A stretch of 64,000 nucleotides of DNA. It comes from Gentiana macrophylla. Taxonomy: Eukaryota > Streptophyta > Magnoliopsida > Gentianales > Gentianaceae. The notes beneath the pieces are model-generated. The model made no database searches, had not been told where the DNA came from, and worked only from the letters and a program-made list of their open reading frames with translations. A program made the translations under genes and the position numbers. Location: contig CM047806.1 in the NCBI GenBank assembly GCA_026214975.1, forward strand, positions 80,027,599-80,091,598, given 5' to 3'. Of this stretch, positions 44,319-57,798 are shown piece by piece (within the stretch, counting starts at the first letter, position 1; the number at the start of each line of letters is the position of its first letter).

Positions 44319-46392
44319 TGTAACGCCCCGTTCCCGGACACCGAGTCCTTATCCGGAAAGAGCGCTCGGCACAAAATATTATCAAATAAATTCAATAATT
44401 TATGTAGGCCTTACGTCATACATCAGAACTAAAACGACGCGGAAGATAAAACGACTCGGGAAAACAAAAGATCGAACACACGGTTTTCAATGCTGTAAAT
44501 CTAAATCCAATAAAGAAAACTAAAACATCCAACATTAAATCCAAAAGAATTCAAACGGAACTAATCCAAAAGAACGACAACATTGTTTGAAACTAAATCA
44601 ACAACATTATTGAAAGAATCAAAACTAAAAGAACCGAGTCTTCAAACGCTCCATCTCACACGTCTCCGTCAAAGAACTCATCAACCCTAGCAACCTGTTC
44701 ATCTTCTTTGGGAAAAGAGAAAGACAAACACAAAGTAACGGGGTAAGTACATAAGTACTTAGTAACGCGTAGAAGATCGTGCAACGTCAGTCTCATAAAG
44801 AAATAAAAGCAACGCCGTCTTTTATTAATTCATTCCGTTATTAACCCTAGCTAAATATCACATTATGTTCATAGCATAACATGAGGTTCCAAAGGTATCT
44901 AGCTTAGCTCTAGTTTGTCACATCATGAATAACAAGGCACTACGCCTAGTAATAGAATGTACTAGGACAGCTGGGTGCAACCTACTTAGAGACACGCTCA
45001 CAGTAGTCCGGAATATATCGAGTCCCGATAGTGTGATGACCGGCAGAGTGCACCAGACGCTTTATCTAGCCAATCGATTGACCGGCGTGGGTACAGTCTA
45101 CTTTGTCTGGTCAGAGAACACATCGCGATATTGTACTATGTCTTACCAAGCATTGCATGATGTTTAAGATTATTAATCTAACACATACGTTTGATTAGAT
45201 GTTTATCTAGCCACCTAAGTTGATTCATATAAAAGGCTCACCTATCAGTCTACTCCCTCTTCTTAAGACCACTAGACTCTAACAAAACCTAGCACATACA
45301 CAGACATCGATAAACCCTAGCTTATCGAAGCACAAGGCAAATCCAAAGCTTTCGACGGTCCCACACTTCATCTTTTTAGGGAATCCATATGGTGCCGGAA
45401 CTAAACGCATCAAAATCTAATTCAGGGCTTTGTCACATAAGGTTAAGCAGTAAAACATGATTATAAAGCCTGAAACCAAGCTGACACGAAAAATAGTGAA
45501 AAACGGAATAAGCAGGTCAAACGCCCGTCTGCCTCCATGCAAACGCCCGTCTGACTTGAACGAACGTCCAGAAACCCTCAAACGCCCGTCCGTGAAAATC
45601 AGCCACATCATGTATCTAAACTAAACCATCAAACGCCCGTCCGCCATACCCAAACGCTCGTTTGAGCTGCCTCTACCGCAAATGCCCGTTTGCCTGGGAT
45701 TTACCCAGAAAATCTGCAACCGTCAAAACACGATTTCCAACCCAAATCCAACCCAAACTCCAACCAAAACAGATTCAAAACCACAAAAATAAGCATACAA
45801 ATTTCTCTATAACTTTATGACACCTTAATCATACGATAAGAACACCACGTTACCTTAAATTGCATGGTACAACGATCCAAAGCTTCAACCCGTCAAAATT
45901 TTAACCTTTAACTCCAAACCTATAAACGATCAATCCAAAGATGATCTCTACGATTTTTAAACCCAGAAAATTGCGGCTTAACAACGATGATGAGTAAACC
46001 CTAATGACAAGAACAAGGAGGGAAAACTTATGTTAACGGATTTAAGGATTGTTGATATCAAAACGATCCTCTTCTAGCGGCGATCCTTTCTCTCTTGAGA
46101 TGTCTGCGATTTTGATCAACGGATTAGCCTCGAAATTCGAAAGCCTCTTCTCTTCTTTTTCTTCTCAAAACTTGCACCCCTCAAGAAGATTATTTTTCTT
46201 TTTTACGTAAAACAACAACATTAGTTTTCCTTTTATAATCCCAATTAAATCTAATTATTCCTTATTAATTAAATCCAATTAATCCTTTTCATTTTCTTTT
46301 CCCTTTTATTTTAATCCTTTAAAACAAAACCAAATATTCAGATTTTTCGTGAAAAGACAAGGATGCCCTTTTAGAAAAATCGGGATATTACA
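44319..46392 (-). mobile_element. Chromovirus 3' LTR
   Basis: 2,074 bp, starting TGTAACGCCCCGTTCCCGG and ending GGGATATTACA, with the TSD CCCAG at 44314-44318. Its partner is 50996-53085. Short open frames inside (44242-44523, 44925-45167) are not recognisable. Motifs AACGCCCGTC cluster at 45519-45690. Confidence 0.96.
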
Positions 46393-47078
46393 TTCCTCCC
46401 CCCTTAAGAGGAGTTTCGTCCTCGAAACTAGATCGTACCTGGTAGATGAGGGAACTCTGGGAACTCATTGAACATGTCCGCTTACACTTCCCAAGTGGCT
46501 TCCGTCGGTGCATGATTGCTCCATTGCACTAACACTAACGGGATCACTCGCCTTTTTATCATCTTCTCTTTTCTATCCAAAATCTTTATCGGCTTCTCCA
46601 CATATGAAAGATTATCTTGAAACACTTCCGGATCAATCTCAGATTCCACGTCCACATTAGATAGACAATTCCTAAGCATCGATACATGGAACACATTGTG
46701 GACTCTAGACATAGATTCTGGTAACCGTAGCCTATAGGCCAACTTCCCCACTCTTTCGATGACATCAAAAGGTCCTACGTACCTTGGACTTAGTTTTCCT
46801 TTCTGTCCGAACCTCTTGACACCCTTCATTGGAGAGGCTCGAAGGTAAACTCTATCCCCAACCTCAAACTGTAGCGGTCTTCTTCTAACATCAGCCTAAC
46901 TCTTTTGACGATCTTGAGCGGCCTTCAGATTCTTCCTTATCAACTCGATCTTCTCCTTGGCTTGCTGAACCATTTCCGGCCCTGTGATATGTTTCTCTCC
47001 CACTTCATCCCAGTAAAGAGGAGTTCTACATTTCATACCGTACAAGGCCTCAAAAGGTGGCATACCCAAACTAGCATG
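46393..47078 (-). pseudogene. Chromovirus integrase C-terminus with chromodomain
   Basis: This is the end of pol, read on the minus strand. After the stop at 47079-47081, blocks such as YWDEVGEKHITGPEMVQQAK and GKLSPRYVGPFDVIERVG lead to a chromodomain (ILDRKEKM...LVLVQWSNHAPTEATWEV) that targets integration to particular chromatin. Additional stops lie near 46900 and just after TWEV (about 46482). The PPT, minus-strand aggggggaggaa, is at 46393-46404 next to the LTR. The chromodomain type supports a Tekay/Del-like chromovirus. Confidence 0.9.
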
Positions 47079-49403
47079 TTAACTATTGTTGTAAGCAAAC
47101 TCAGCCAAATTGAGGTAATCTATCCATGACCCTCCGGCATCCAAAACACAAGCTCTTAGCATATCCTCGAGAGTCTGAATTGTTCTCTCTGACTGCCCAT
47201 CCGTCTGCGGATGAAACGTTGTACTTAAATCGGTCTTCGTCCCAAAAGCTTTCTGCAAACCCTTCCAGAAGTGACTGATAAATCTACTATCCCTGTCGGA
47301 TACAATAGATAAAGGCACACCATGAAGCTTCACAATATTGTCGATATACATAGTAGCAAACTTCTTTATAGGCATGTCCACTTTACATGGCAAGAAATGG
47401 GCTGATTTTGTAAGTCTATCCACAATCACCAAAATCATGTCATGACCGCCCTTAGTCTTAGGCAAACCGGTGATGAAATCCATCGTGATATTCTCCCATT
47501 TCCATTCCGGTATCTCCAAAGGTTTCAACAAACCTCCTGGCCTTCTGTGTTCTGCTTTCACTCTCTGGCACGTATCATATTTTGCCACAAACTCTGCGAT
47601 TCCTAACTTCATACCAGGCCACCAATATCTCTCCTTGAGATCTCTAAACATCTTAGTGGCTCCTGGATGTACCGCAAAAGCAATCTTATGAGCTTCATCC
47701 ATAACCTTCTCCCTTTGGCCATCCACACCGGGCACACACAAACGGTCTCCGTACCAAAGATGACCACTCTTGGCCAACTGATAACCCACTGTAGGCTTCT
47801 CTCGAGCTACTCGCTTCAAATTAATCAACACCGGGTCTTTGTCTTGCTTAGCCCGAATCTCATCTAGCAAATCTGACCTTGCCATCAATGGCACCAAATT
47901 CTGAGCTTCACCCTTCCTTTCAATCACTTGAATCTGCATCCTATCCAACTGATCCACGACTTCTTGCAAGGTAGTGATAGCATTAACCGCTCTCCGGCTA
48001 AGTGCATCAGCTACAACATTCGCTTTACTCAGATGGTATTGAATGTCCAAGTCGTAATCTTTCACGAACTCCAACCATCTTCTTTGTCTCATGTTCAGAT
48101 TCTCCTGAGTAAAGAAGAACTTAAGACTCTTATGATCTGTGAAGATTCTTGCCTTGACACCATACAAGTAGTGTCTCCAAAGCTTCAGAGCAAACACCAC
48201 TGCTGCTAACTCCAAGTCATGTGTAAGGTAATTCTTCTCATACACCTTTAACTGCCTAGATGCATAAGCAATTACCTTTCCTGATTGCATCAAAACACAA
48301 CCCAAACCTTGACTCGATGCATCTGTATATACATCATAGTTACCAAACACTTCCGGTAATGCTAACACAGGTGCTGTGGTCAACTTTTCTTTCAAAGTCT
48401 GAAAAGCTTCCTCACATTCATTGGTCCACTCATACTTAACGTTCTTTTGAGTAAGCCTCGTGAGAGGTGTAGCTATCTTAGAGAAATCCTGCACAAACTT
48501 CCGGTAGTACCCAGCTAAGCCCAAGAAACTTCTTATCTCTGTTACTGATGTCGGTCTAGGCCACTTAGAAACGGCTTCTATCTTCGCTGGATCCACCTTA
48601 ATGCCTTCTCCAGAAATTATATGCCCAAGAAAACTAACCTGGTCCAACCAAAACTCACACTTAGAAAACTTGGCATACAATTTGTTCTCCTTTAAGGTCT
48701 GTAGAACCATCCTCAGGTGTTCTTCATGCTCTTTCTCATCCTTAGAGTATACCAAGATATCGTCTATGAAAACTATCACAAACTTATCGAGGTAAGGCAT
48801 GAAAACTCTTTGCATCAAGTCCATGAACTTCGATGGATAATTAGTGAGTCCAAACAGCATGACCAAAAACTCATAATGTCCATATCTCGTACTGAAGGCT
48901 GTCTTAGGTATATCTGACACCTTGATCTTCAACTGATGATAACCGGACCTAAGATCAATCTTAGAGAACACCTTCTTACCTTGCAACTGACTGAACAGAT
49001 CATCAATCCTTGGTAAAGGATACTTATTCTTGATTGTCAGTTTATTCAGCTCTCTGTAGTCGATGCACAAATGCATACTCCTATCTTTCTTCTTCACAAA
49101 CAAGACCGGTGCTCCCCACGGTGATGTACTTGGGTGGATATTGTTTTTCTCTAGAATCTCCTTAAACCGATTTTTCAACTCTTTCCACTCCGCTGGTGCC
49201 ATCCTATAAGGTGCTTTAGCCACTGGTGATGCTCCCGCAATCAATTCAATCTTGAACTCTATGGCCCTATCAGGCATATGTCCAGGAAATTCTTTCGGGA
49301 AAACTTCAGGAAAGTCCTTAACTACGCGAGTCTCTCCTAACTCAGGCCTATGCTTTTCTTTATCTAATGCATAAACAACGAAACCCTGGCAACTCCTCTT
49401 CAA
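47079..49403 (-). CDS. Chromovirus pol: RT, RNase H, integrase core
   Basis: An unbroken 774-codon frame. Domains in order: RT ([32 protein letters not shown], catalytic [10 protein letters not shown]), RNase H ([28 protein letters not shown]), integrase (zinc region, then [16 protein letters not shown] and [10 protein letters not shown] giving the DDE triad). Odd features: RT has [14 protein letters not shown] where LVMPFGLTNAPA is usual, and the first Cys of the integrase zinc finger is Tyr (KYDTCQ, 47577-47579). The frame ends at a TAA within NNS-HASLG, so the integrase C-terminus is cut off. Confidence 0.95.
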   Translation of the reverse strand: MKRSCQGFVVYALDKEKHRPELGETRVVKDFPEVFPKEFPGHMPDRAIEFKIELIAGASPVAKAPYRMAPAEWKELKNRFKEILEKNNIHPSTSPWGAPVLFVKKKDRSMHLCIDYRELNKLTIKNKYPLPRIDDLFSQLQGKKVFSKIDLRSGYHQLKIKVSDIPKTAFSTRYGHYEFLVMLFGLTNYPSKFMDLMQRVFMPYLDKFVIVFIDDILVYSKDEKEHEEHLRMVLQTLKENKLYAKFSKCEFWLDQVSFLGHIISGEGIKVDPAKIEAVSKWPRPTSVTEIRSFLGLAGYYRKFVQDFSKIATPLTRLTQKNVKYEWTNECEEAFQTLKEKLTTAPVLALPEVFGNYDVYTDASSQGLGCVLMQSGKVIAYASRQLKVYEKNYLTHDLELAAVVFALKLWRHYLYGVKARIFTDHKSLKFFFTQENLNMRQRRWLEFVKDYDLDIQYHLSKANVVADALSRRAVNAITTLQEVVDQLDRMQIQVIERKGEAQNLVPLMARSDLLDEIRAKQDKDPVLINLKRVAREKPTVGYQLAKSGHLWYGDRLCVPGVDGQREKVMDEAHKIAFAVHPGATKMFRDLKERYWWPGMKLGIAEFVAKYDTCQRVKAEHRRPGGLLKPLEIPEWKWENITMDFITGLPKTKGGHDMILVIVDRLTKSAHFLPCKVDMPIKKFATMYIDNIVKLHGVPLSIVSDRDSRFISHFWKGLQKAFGTKTDLSTTFHPQTDGQSERTIQTLEDMLRACVLDAGGSWIDYLNLAEFAYNNS

Positions 49404-49416
49404 AGCTCTTAGGGCT

Positions 49417-49800
49417 TTAACAGCATCGGATAACGACCCTTACTGGACTTGTATACATTACCCTAAAACGTCTTAGATGATCTCTACAATCCAAGTAGAC
49501 ATAATTCTTGGACAACCAGTCCATACCCAGGATAACATCAAAGTCTGAGAAATCCAACACCGTCAAGGCATGCTGGCACTTGTAAGTCCCAACTCTAATA
49601 TCAACTTGGGGTGTGACTTGAGCACATCTAGTAACTCTGCCCAAAGGTGTGGTTATACTCAAAGGTCTCTCCAATTCCTTAAGAGGTAGATTCAACTTCT
49701 TAGCTATCTCATGGGAAACAAAAGTTCCTGAAGCTCTAGTATCAAGCAGAGCTGAAACTGCTAGATTATCTATGATTATGGTACCCAACAAGTGAATCAA
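49417..49800 (-). pseudogene. Chromovirus protease, active site altered
   Basis: A 127-codon frame with the aspartic protease fold strings GTIIIDNLAVSALLDTRAS and FDVILGMDWLSKNYVYLDC. The catalytic triad reads Asp-Thr-Arg (49735-49743) instead of Asp-Ser/Thr-Gly, which should inactivate it. Frame breaks separate it from gag and from the RT frame at 49403. Confidence 0.88.
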
Positions 49801-50900
49801 TTTAAGTACAAATATGTAATATCATATGTGCGCTATATCATATTAAATATCTATAATAAACACAAACACTGAAAAGTACCTGTCACCACAAGGTCATCTA
49901 ACTCTTCCGGTTCTGCATCCGCTGCAAAGACACAAACTGGTCTGCTACCCATGGCACGATTAACCTGCTGGTTACCTCGTCCTCATGCCTGATTACCTTA
50001 GGAGAGCTTCTTAGGACATGCCCTCGAGTAATGTCCCACTTCCCCACAGTTGAAACAACTCAAGCTACCTGCCATGCATTCTCCTATATGTGCCTTGTTA
50101 CACTTAGCACAAACCGATGGCGTTCCACTTCCTGAACCCTTCGTGGCCGGATTTCCTGTCCTCTTCACATTCTGCTGTGGTGCTCCTCTGTTACTTCCTT
50201 GATAATTTGAGAAAGACCTCTTATCTCCAACTACAACCGTCTGTCTACTGGTAAATCTTTCTGCAATCAAAGCTATATCCATGACGCTTGCCATGCTAGT
50301 GGGTCTATCTCCTAGCATGCCCTTTGCCACTTCATGTGACAATCCTTCCATGAACTTGTCAATCTTCTTCTCTTCACTCCTCATGATTTCAGGGTAGAAT
50401 CTGCCTAACTCATGAAATTTCTGGGAGTACTGTGTCACCGTAGTGTATCTTCCTTGTTTCAAACTCAGAAATTCATTAGCCTTTGCATTCGGTGCTGTTC
50501 TAGGAAAGTATTCCTTGTAGAACAGATCCTTAAACACTGCCCAATCCGTGATCCTCGGATTAACCTGCTCATTAGCTTCCATCCAACTTTCTGCATTCCC
50601 TGCCAACAAGGATATTGCTAACTGAGCCCAATCAGATTCTGGAGCTTTCACATTTTCGCACGTCCCTTTCAAACCCACGAATCCATAAATCTGCTGCTCT
50701 TTGGCTCAACATTGCCATAGAATTCTCGGCACTGTGGCTTCTTCATCTTATCATACCAATCCACTTGTGCGTCAGAGCCCCAAACCGATGATCTTTGCAT
50801 CGGCCGCTGAAACCGGTGGAACATTCTGATACGTCGGACCCGCAAGATAACCCATAATTGGCTGCTGAGGTGGATGGGATGTGGGATACTCAACCGTAAC
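49801..50900 (-). pseudogene. Chromovirus gag
   Basis: The main frame is 49998-50678: gag core strings SWMEANEQVNPRITDWAVF, YKEYFP, GRFYPEIMRSEEKKIDKFMEGL, then a zinc knuckle CFNCGEVGHYSRAC (C-C-H-C intact), preceded by a second, imperfect one (CAKCNKAHIGEC). A frame change near 50670-50690 separates the N-terminal part (50681-50893). 49801-49997 is a linker with shifted frames. Confidence 0.88.
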
Positions 50901-50982
50901 CAAGAAAAGAGAGGGGTTACTAAAGCTCTAAAACTTATCTTAAAGAAGAAATCAGGTCCTACACGGCAAGGAAAACCTTTCT

Positions 50983-50995
50983 CTCTGATACCAAC
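50983..50995 (-). other. Chromovirus primer binding site (tRNA-iMet)
   Basis: The minus strand reads TGGTATCAGAG, directly inside the 5' LTR. Confidence 0.93.
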
Positions 50996-53085
50996 TGTAA
51001 AGCCCCGTTCCCGGACACGGAGTCCTTATCCGGAAAGAGCGGTCGGCACAAATATTATCAAATAATTTCATTAATATATGTAAGCCTTACGTCATACATC
51101 AGAACTAAAACGACGCGGAAGATAAAACGACTCGGGAAAACAAAAGATCGAACACACGGTTTTCAATGCTGTAAATCTAAATCCAATAAAGAGAACTAAA
51201 ATATCCAACATTAAATCCAAAAGAATTCAAACGGAACTAATCCAAAAGAACGACAACATTGTTTGAAACTAAATCAACAACATTATTGAAAGAATCAAAA
51301 CTAAAAGAACCGAGTCTTCAAACGCTCCATCTCACACGTCTCCGTCAAAGAACTCATCAACCCTAGCAACATGTTCATCTTCTTTGGGGAAAGAGAAAGA
51401 CAAACACAAAGTAACGTGGTAAGTACATAAGTACTTAGTAACGCGTAGAAGATCGTACAACGTCAGTCTCATAAAGAAATAAAAGCAACGTCGTCTTTTA
51501 TTAATTCATTCCGTTATTAACCCTAGCTAACTATCACATTATGTTCATAGCATAACATGAGGTTCCAAAGGTATCTAGCTTAGCTCAAGTTTGTCACATC
51601 ATGAATAACATGGGCACTATGCCTAGTAATAGAATGTACTAGGAAAACTGGGTGCAACCTACTTAGAGACACGCTCTAGTAGTCCCGGGAATATCTGAGT
51701 CCCGATAGTGTGATGACCGGCAGAGTGCACCAGACGCTTTATCTAGCCAATCGATTGAACGGCGTGGGTACAGTCTACTTTGTCTGGTCAGAGAACACAT
51801 CGCGATATTGTACTATGCCTTACCAAGCATTGCATGATGTTTAAGATTATTAATCTAACACATACGTTTGATTAGATGTTTAACTAGCCACCTAATTTGA
51901 TTCACATAAAAGGCTCACCTATCAGTCTACTCCCTCTTCTTAAGACCACTAGACTCTAACAAAACCTAGCACATACACAGACATCGATAAACCCTAGCTT
52001 ATCGAAGCACAAGGCAAATCCAAAGCTTTCGACGGTCCCACACTTCATCTTTTTAGGGAATCCATATGGTGCCGGAACTAAATGCATCAAATGCTAATTC
52101 AGGGCTTTGTCACATAAGGTTAGCGAAGAAACATGTTTATAAAGCTCGAAACCAGGCGATAATTTAAAAACAAGTGAAAACGGATAAAGCAGGTCAAACG
52201 CCCGTCTGCCACCATGCAAACGCCCGTCTGACTTGAACGAAAGTCCAGAAACCCCCAAACGCCCGTCCGTGAAAATCAGCCACATCCTATATCTAAACTG
52301 AACCCTCAAATGCCCGTCCGCCATACCTAAACGCTCGTTTGCGCTGCCTCTACCGCAAACGCCCGTTTGCCTGGGATTTACCCATAAAATCTGCAACCGT
52401 CAAAACATGATTTCCAACCCAAACCCAACCCAAAATCCAACCTAAACCGATTCAAAACCACTAAAATAAGCATACAAATTGCTCTATAACTTTATGACAC
52501 CTTAATCATACGATAAGAACACCACGTTACCTTAAATTGCGTGGTACAACGATCCAAAGCTTCAACCCGTCAAAAGTTTAACCTTTAACTCAAAACTTAT
52601 AAAAGATCAATCCAAAGACGATCACTACGATGTTTAAACCCAGAAAAACGCGGCTTAACAACGATGATGAGTAAACCCTAATGACAAGAACAATGAGGGA
52701 AAAATTTACGTTAACGGATTTAGGGATTGTTGATATCAAAACGATCCTCTTCTCACGGCGATCCTTTCTCTCTTGAGATTTCTGCGATTTTGATCAACGG
52801 ATCAGCCTCGAAATTCGAAAGCCTTTTCTCTTCTTTTTCTTCAAAAAACTTGCGCCCCTCAAGAAGATTATTTTTCTTTTTTTACGTACAACAACAACTA
52901 GGTTAATTTAGGATTAGTTTTCCTTTTATGATCCCAATTAAATCTAATTATTCCTTATTAATTAAATCCAATTAATCCTTTTCCTTTTCTTTTCCCTTTT
53001 CTTTTAATCCTTTAAAACAAAACCAAATATTCAGATTTTTCGTGAAAAGACAAGGATGCCCTTTTAGAAAAATCGGGATATTACA
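50996..53085 (-). mobile_element. Chromovirus 5' LTR
   Basis: 2,090 bp, starting TGTAAAGCCCCGTTCCCGG and ending GGGATATTACA, followed by the TSD CCCAG (53086-53090). By eye it is nearly identical to the other LTR, which points to a fairly recent insertion. The whole element is 44319-53085. Confidence 0.96.
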
Positions 53086-53090
53086 CCCAG

Positions 53091-55584
53091 TAACACGAAT
53101 ATTTCCTGCATAAAGTAAATTGAATAATATGAAAATTTGTATAATTGATTAGAATACTATAGTAAGATCGATGTGCATGTATATTTTACCTTTCATTTGC
53201 AACCCTTATGGTTCTTTTTCCTCTTCGCTACTCTGTCTGGCATCTATGGAGCTAATTGTCGTGTCCAATGTCGAATTAATTGTGGCCATTGATCGTGCTC
53301 TACTCTGTTAGGGTTATTACTTGCTCAGAACTTCTTGTCATGCTTATTTGGTGAGAAATAAGTATCCCTCGCAACGTAACTAGTTAAACTTAGTGTTTTT
53401 GCAATATTGCTAGTATAAAACACATAAATTATTTGAGTACAAATTCAAATCTACAAAAGATTAATATCCCAATTCCAATGTATAAAACTAAGGTAACAAA
53501 TACCTAAGCTTTCAAAAATCACCACTTGATCACAATAAGAAAAGGAAGAAAAAAAAGGAGGGAGGGGGGGAGAGGATCTCTATGGTCTTGAGGAAGACCA
53601 CAATCCTGGTTTGTTGGAAGGCTTGAAGTTCTAACAACATACTTTTTTTTTCTTTCTCTCAAAATACAAACAAATAACATATAAAGATTAATTCAACCCA
53701 ACAATAAAATTTAGGAAATGTTGTTACCAGAACGATTATGTTATAACGAGTGACACAAGACACTTTCATTTCATTGATCATACTGTAAACTCACCACAAT
53801 CAATGATAAAAAAAATAAAAAAAGTGTGTTGTGACACTCGTCATGACACAATGGTTTTGGTACTAACATCATCCATAACAATAAAGTTGTAGATATCAAA
53901 GCCAAGCATTAGAGTTGCCTAAAAGTTGCATATGCTTCGTTCCTTAAACCCGTTCACCATAGTTTTCTTCAATATATATCCATGTCGATCTTCACTTCTT
54001 GAAATATTGTGAAATTCAAAAGACCATCATCCGGATCATACAAAACCAGAAAAAAAAAAAATTCACGATTTAATCGCAAAAAGCTTTTTAGCTGCACATA
54101 TTTCCTTTAAACGAGAAGAAAGAATGGAAGAAATCAATTGTTAGCAGAAAGGATCGAAGAAGATGAAGGAATTAATGTAAGCAGTTTGGTTATGGCAGCA
54201 TATTTTATAGTATTGATTTCATAGTGGGGTCGTCTAATTATATTAATTAATTTTATTAATTCTGTCCTTTCCAAAAGATAAAGAGGTGGTGGGAAATAAA
54301 GTACATACGGAGAGAAATGACAAATTAAATATATGTATGTTATACAAGTGATATGATGTAACATATGTACAGTACTCCTACTAGAGAGACAAATAGAGAC
54401 GAGTTCACTCAAAATTATGGCATATATCATTAATTTTAACTGTCCTTTAATTCTTTCAAAAAAATTGTCCTTTAAATATAGAATTTAGTATTAATTGGTT
54501 AAAGTTCTGGAAAGAACACATGATTTATTCATACAACTATATGCTAAAGATGGCAACACAAGTTCTCTGTTCCTTGCAAAAAAAAAAAAATTTCTGTAAA
54601 CGTAAGAAAATACTACTACTCCCCACTTTTGATCACTTATCTATTCAAACGAGATCTAATATTACCGGATACAGAAAAAAAAAATGTTCCATCTAGATGC
54701 AACAATAGCTATGAAAAAAGCCAATAATTACTCAATTTATTTATGGACTCAACTGATTTAAAAGGCAAAATCTAATTCAGTTGATCCTGCCACTAGACTG
54801 CATACATCGATGAAATCAATATGAACCAAAAGAATTTACCTTGATGGAGATAAAATACACTTCAACCTTTTCAGCCTTGATGAGACCCCTCACTCTCAGG
54901 CAATTTTAGTTATCCTTTGAGGCAACCCTATCCTCACGGGCGATTTTAGTTATCCTTTGAGAAGCAACCTAATGTGATTAGGTTTGGCTGTTGCAGGAGT
55001 GAAATAGAACGCACCACAAGATCGTGCAATTTTTTTGTTTTTTGTGATCGTGAAACTTGTATTTGAGAATTGTAATAGAACGCAATGTATGATCGGGGAA
55101 ATTTTTTTGTTTAACTTTTTGTGATCGTGCATATTTGAGAATTGTGGAAGTTAAATGACAGTTACATCATAAAATTTGTATTTATCTTGAAGAATTTGAA
55201 ATTTTTTTAATCATCCTGAACGAGTTTAATTGTTAATGGGTACTTGTCACTTAAAAAATCTCAAATCATGGCGGGAATTGAAAAAAATATCATGGGAAAA
55301 AATCACGCCAATTATATATCTGCTAGCAATTATTTTTTTAACTAATACACCTCAAACCCTAGCACAAAAAAAAATAAAAAATAAAAAATATACACTTCAA
55401 GAAATTTTTAATTAGCATGTTTTTACGGTTTTTCTTGTTTCTTTTTTGCTTAAAACCCCATTATCGGAGACCAACTGACACGACTAATCTGTAATTCGGC
55501 ACGGGTCGGTAGTTTAAAAAAATGATTAAAAAAAAGCATCTTTTAATTAGCATGTTTTTAGGTTTTTTGTTTCTTTTTTGCTTA
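53091..55584. other. AT-rich non-coding DNA with short repeats
   Basis: No gene or element is recognisable. Part may be interior of the CACTA transposon. A G-rich run (about 53550-53572) and poly-A runs occur. The string attttagttatcctttgag appears twice (near 54903 and 54941). A ~70-bp unit with aatagaacgca is repeated at 55003 and 55074. A ~45-bp unit (ttttaattagcatgttttta) recurs near 55407 and 55541. Confidence 0.6.
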
Positions 55585-57270
55585 ACCCATGTACTGTGAT
55601 TATGGTTGATCGGGCTTTATCGATCGTCAATTTGATGTTCAACTAACACATTAACAATGTTGTGGTTGATCAAGTGTGAGCGACCGTCAATTTAAGATTC
55701 AGTTAACCTGATTACATAGTTGAGGGCGGTCGACTTTGATTGATCATCAATTCGATGTTTTTTTATTAAACCATTATAGTTTAAAAGGGACGAACCATCA
55801 ATTTGTGGTTCATTTAACCCAATTGGAGTGTTTGTCGTTGACCAGGATCGATAGATTGTCAATTTGACTTGCTCCTTGCCGAATCACAGTGTTTGTGTTT
55901 GATCAAGCTTGATCAGCCGTCAGTTTGATGTTCAGTTAACTTGACCAAGGTGTCTCTCGTTGATCGGGTTGAATTAAAGTTCACTTTGTAGTTGGGCTAA
56001 CCTATTTACTATGATTAAGGTTGATAGGGCTTGATTGAACGTCAATTGATTAAGGTTGATAGGGCTTGATCGAATGTCAATTTAAGGTTCGGCTAACTAA
56101 AATACGGTATATATGGTTGACCAGGCTTGATCGACCATCAAATTAATGATCACGTTAACCTATTTTAGTCTTTGGGGTTGATTGACCATTAATACAAAGT
56201 TCAATTAACTTGATTACATTGTTTTTGTTGATCGAGTTATATCGAACATCAATTTGAGGTTCAATTAACCAGATTATGCTGTATAAGGCTGATAGGGCTT
56301 GATTGACTGTTACTTTGATGTTTACATAACCCGGTTATAATGTTTGGGGTGCATCATGCTCGATCTACCATCAATTTAAGTTTTGCTAACCCGATTAGAG
56401 TGCTTTTGGTTGCTCGAGCTTGATCGATCGTCAATTTATGGTTCATTTAACCTAATTACATTGTTGAGGTTGGTCGGGCTTAATCGACCGTCAGTTTTAT
56501 GTCCAGTGAACCCATTACAGTGTTTATGATTGATCAACCTTTGAAAAATCATCAATTTGAGGTTTGATTAGTCAAATTATAGTGTTTATGGTTGATCAGG
56601 CTTGATCGATTGTCGTTTTGACGTTCAGTTGACCCAATTATAGTGTTTGTGGTTGATCAAGCTTGACCGACTATCAATTTGATGTTCAGTTAACCCGATT
56701 AGAGTGTCTTTGGTTGATCGAACTTAATCGAAGTTCATATTGAAGTTCAACTAACCGAATTACATTGATTAAGCTTGATCGGGCTTGTTTGACTGTCAAT
56801 TTCAGGTTTGGTTAAGCCATTTACGGTCTTTATGGTTGACCAAGCTTGATCAACCATCAATTTTAGGTTCAATTAACCCGATTAAGGTGTTTATGGTTGA
56901 TCATGCATAATCGAAGTTCAAATTGAAATTCAGCTAACCCAATAAGATTGATCTTGATTGATCGTGCGACTCTCAATTTGAGGTTCAATTAACCATATTA
57001 TAGTGTTTATGGTTGACCATGCTTTATCTACCCTCAATTTGTTGTTCACGTCAACCCGATTAAGGTTTGGGGGTTGATGCTTGATCGACAATCAATTCAA
57101 GGTTCTGCTATCCAAATTATACTATTTGGGTCGATCGTGTTTGATCGACCGTCAATATGAGGTTTAGTTAACCCGATTACAATGTTTAGGTTTGATAGTG
57201 ATTGATCGATTGTAAATTTAATGTTCACTTAACCCGATTACAATGTTTGAAGTTGATCAGCTAACCGAAT
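55585..57270. repeat. Minisatellite, about 60-bp period
   Basis: About 28 diverged tandem units of 57-60 bp. A typical unit reads ggttgatcgggcttgatcga, then ccgtcaatttgaggttcagt, then taacccgattacagtgttta. Units contain an imperfect palindrome around AAGCTT (best at about 56829-56850, gttgaccaagcttgatcaac). One shortened unit lies near 56041-56060. Mutual divergence is high, so the array is old. Confidence 0.88.
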
Positions 57271-57493
57271 TAGAGTGTGTACTCAGTAAAAGTAATCGGA
57301 ACAATAGATATTAAAAAGAGCCGAAGGGGCTAAGCGGGGTTAATAATTTATTCTAGTGATATAATACTAAATATAAATGATATAAGAATTAAATATGATA
57401 CAATTTTTGTTTATTATGGTTGTATACATCAAATTGATATTAACTATGTACTATTTACTGATGTACATACATTATTTAACCTAAATTTTGCCG

Positions 57494-57539
<46 letters not shown>

Positions 57540-57686
57540 CATCAATTTAATGTCTTTAATCATAATCCAATTTTAATAATATATGTGATTCAACATGGCA
57601 ATCGAAATTTATAGTGTTATATAAATATTTTAAAAAGTTAGTATAAGTGTAACTGCCTTAATAACCTATAAAATAATCACTTCACT

Positions 57687-57736
<50 letters not shown>
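57271..57736. repeat. AT-rich spacer with poly-A and TA repeats
   Basis: A run of 44 A (57494-57537) and an uninterrupted TA repeat (57691-57736) bracket AT-rich sequence without a gene. The TA repeat forms the left border of the caulimovirid insertion. Confidence 0.9.
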
Positions 57737-57738
<2 letters not shown>

Positions 57739-57785
57739 AATGTTGTGAAAGAACTCTCGTCTTCAGTATAACTATCCCTTCGCTT

Positions 57786-57798
57786 GGCTCTAATACCA
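57786..57798 (-). other. Caulimovirid-type primer site (tRNA-iMet)
   Basis: The minus strand reads TGGTATTAGAGCC, one base from the iMet primer consensus. In Caulimoviridae this site marks the start of minus-strand DNA synthesis. It lies at the end of the presumed leader. Confidence 0.75.

Noticed and set aside
44242..45167. Small open frames of 80-93 codons
   Set aside because: They fall at or inside the chromovirus LTR and match no known product.
55585..57270. CRISPR-like array
   Set aside because: Units are contiguous tandem repeats with no unique spacers, and the DNA is eukaryotic.
57494..57537. Poly-A tail of a SINE, LINE or processed pseudogene
   Set aside because: No A/B box, coding remnant or flanking direct repeat could be seen upstream of the run.
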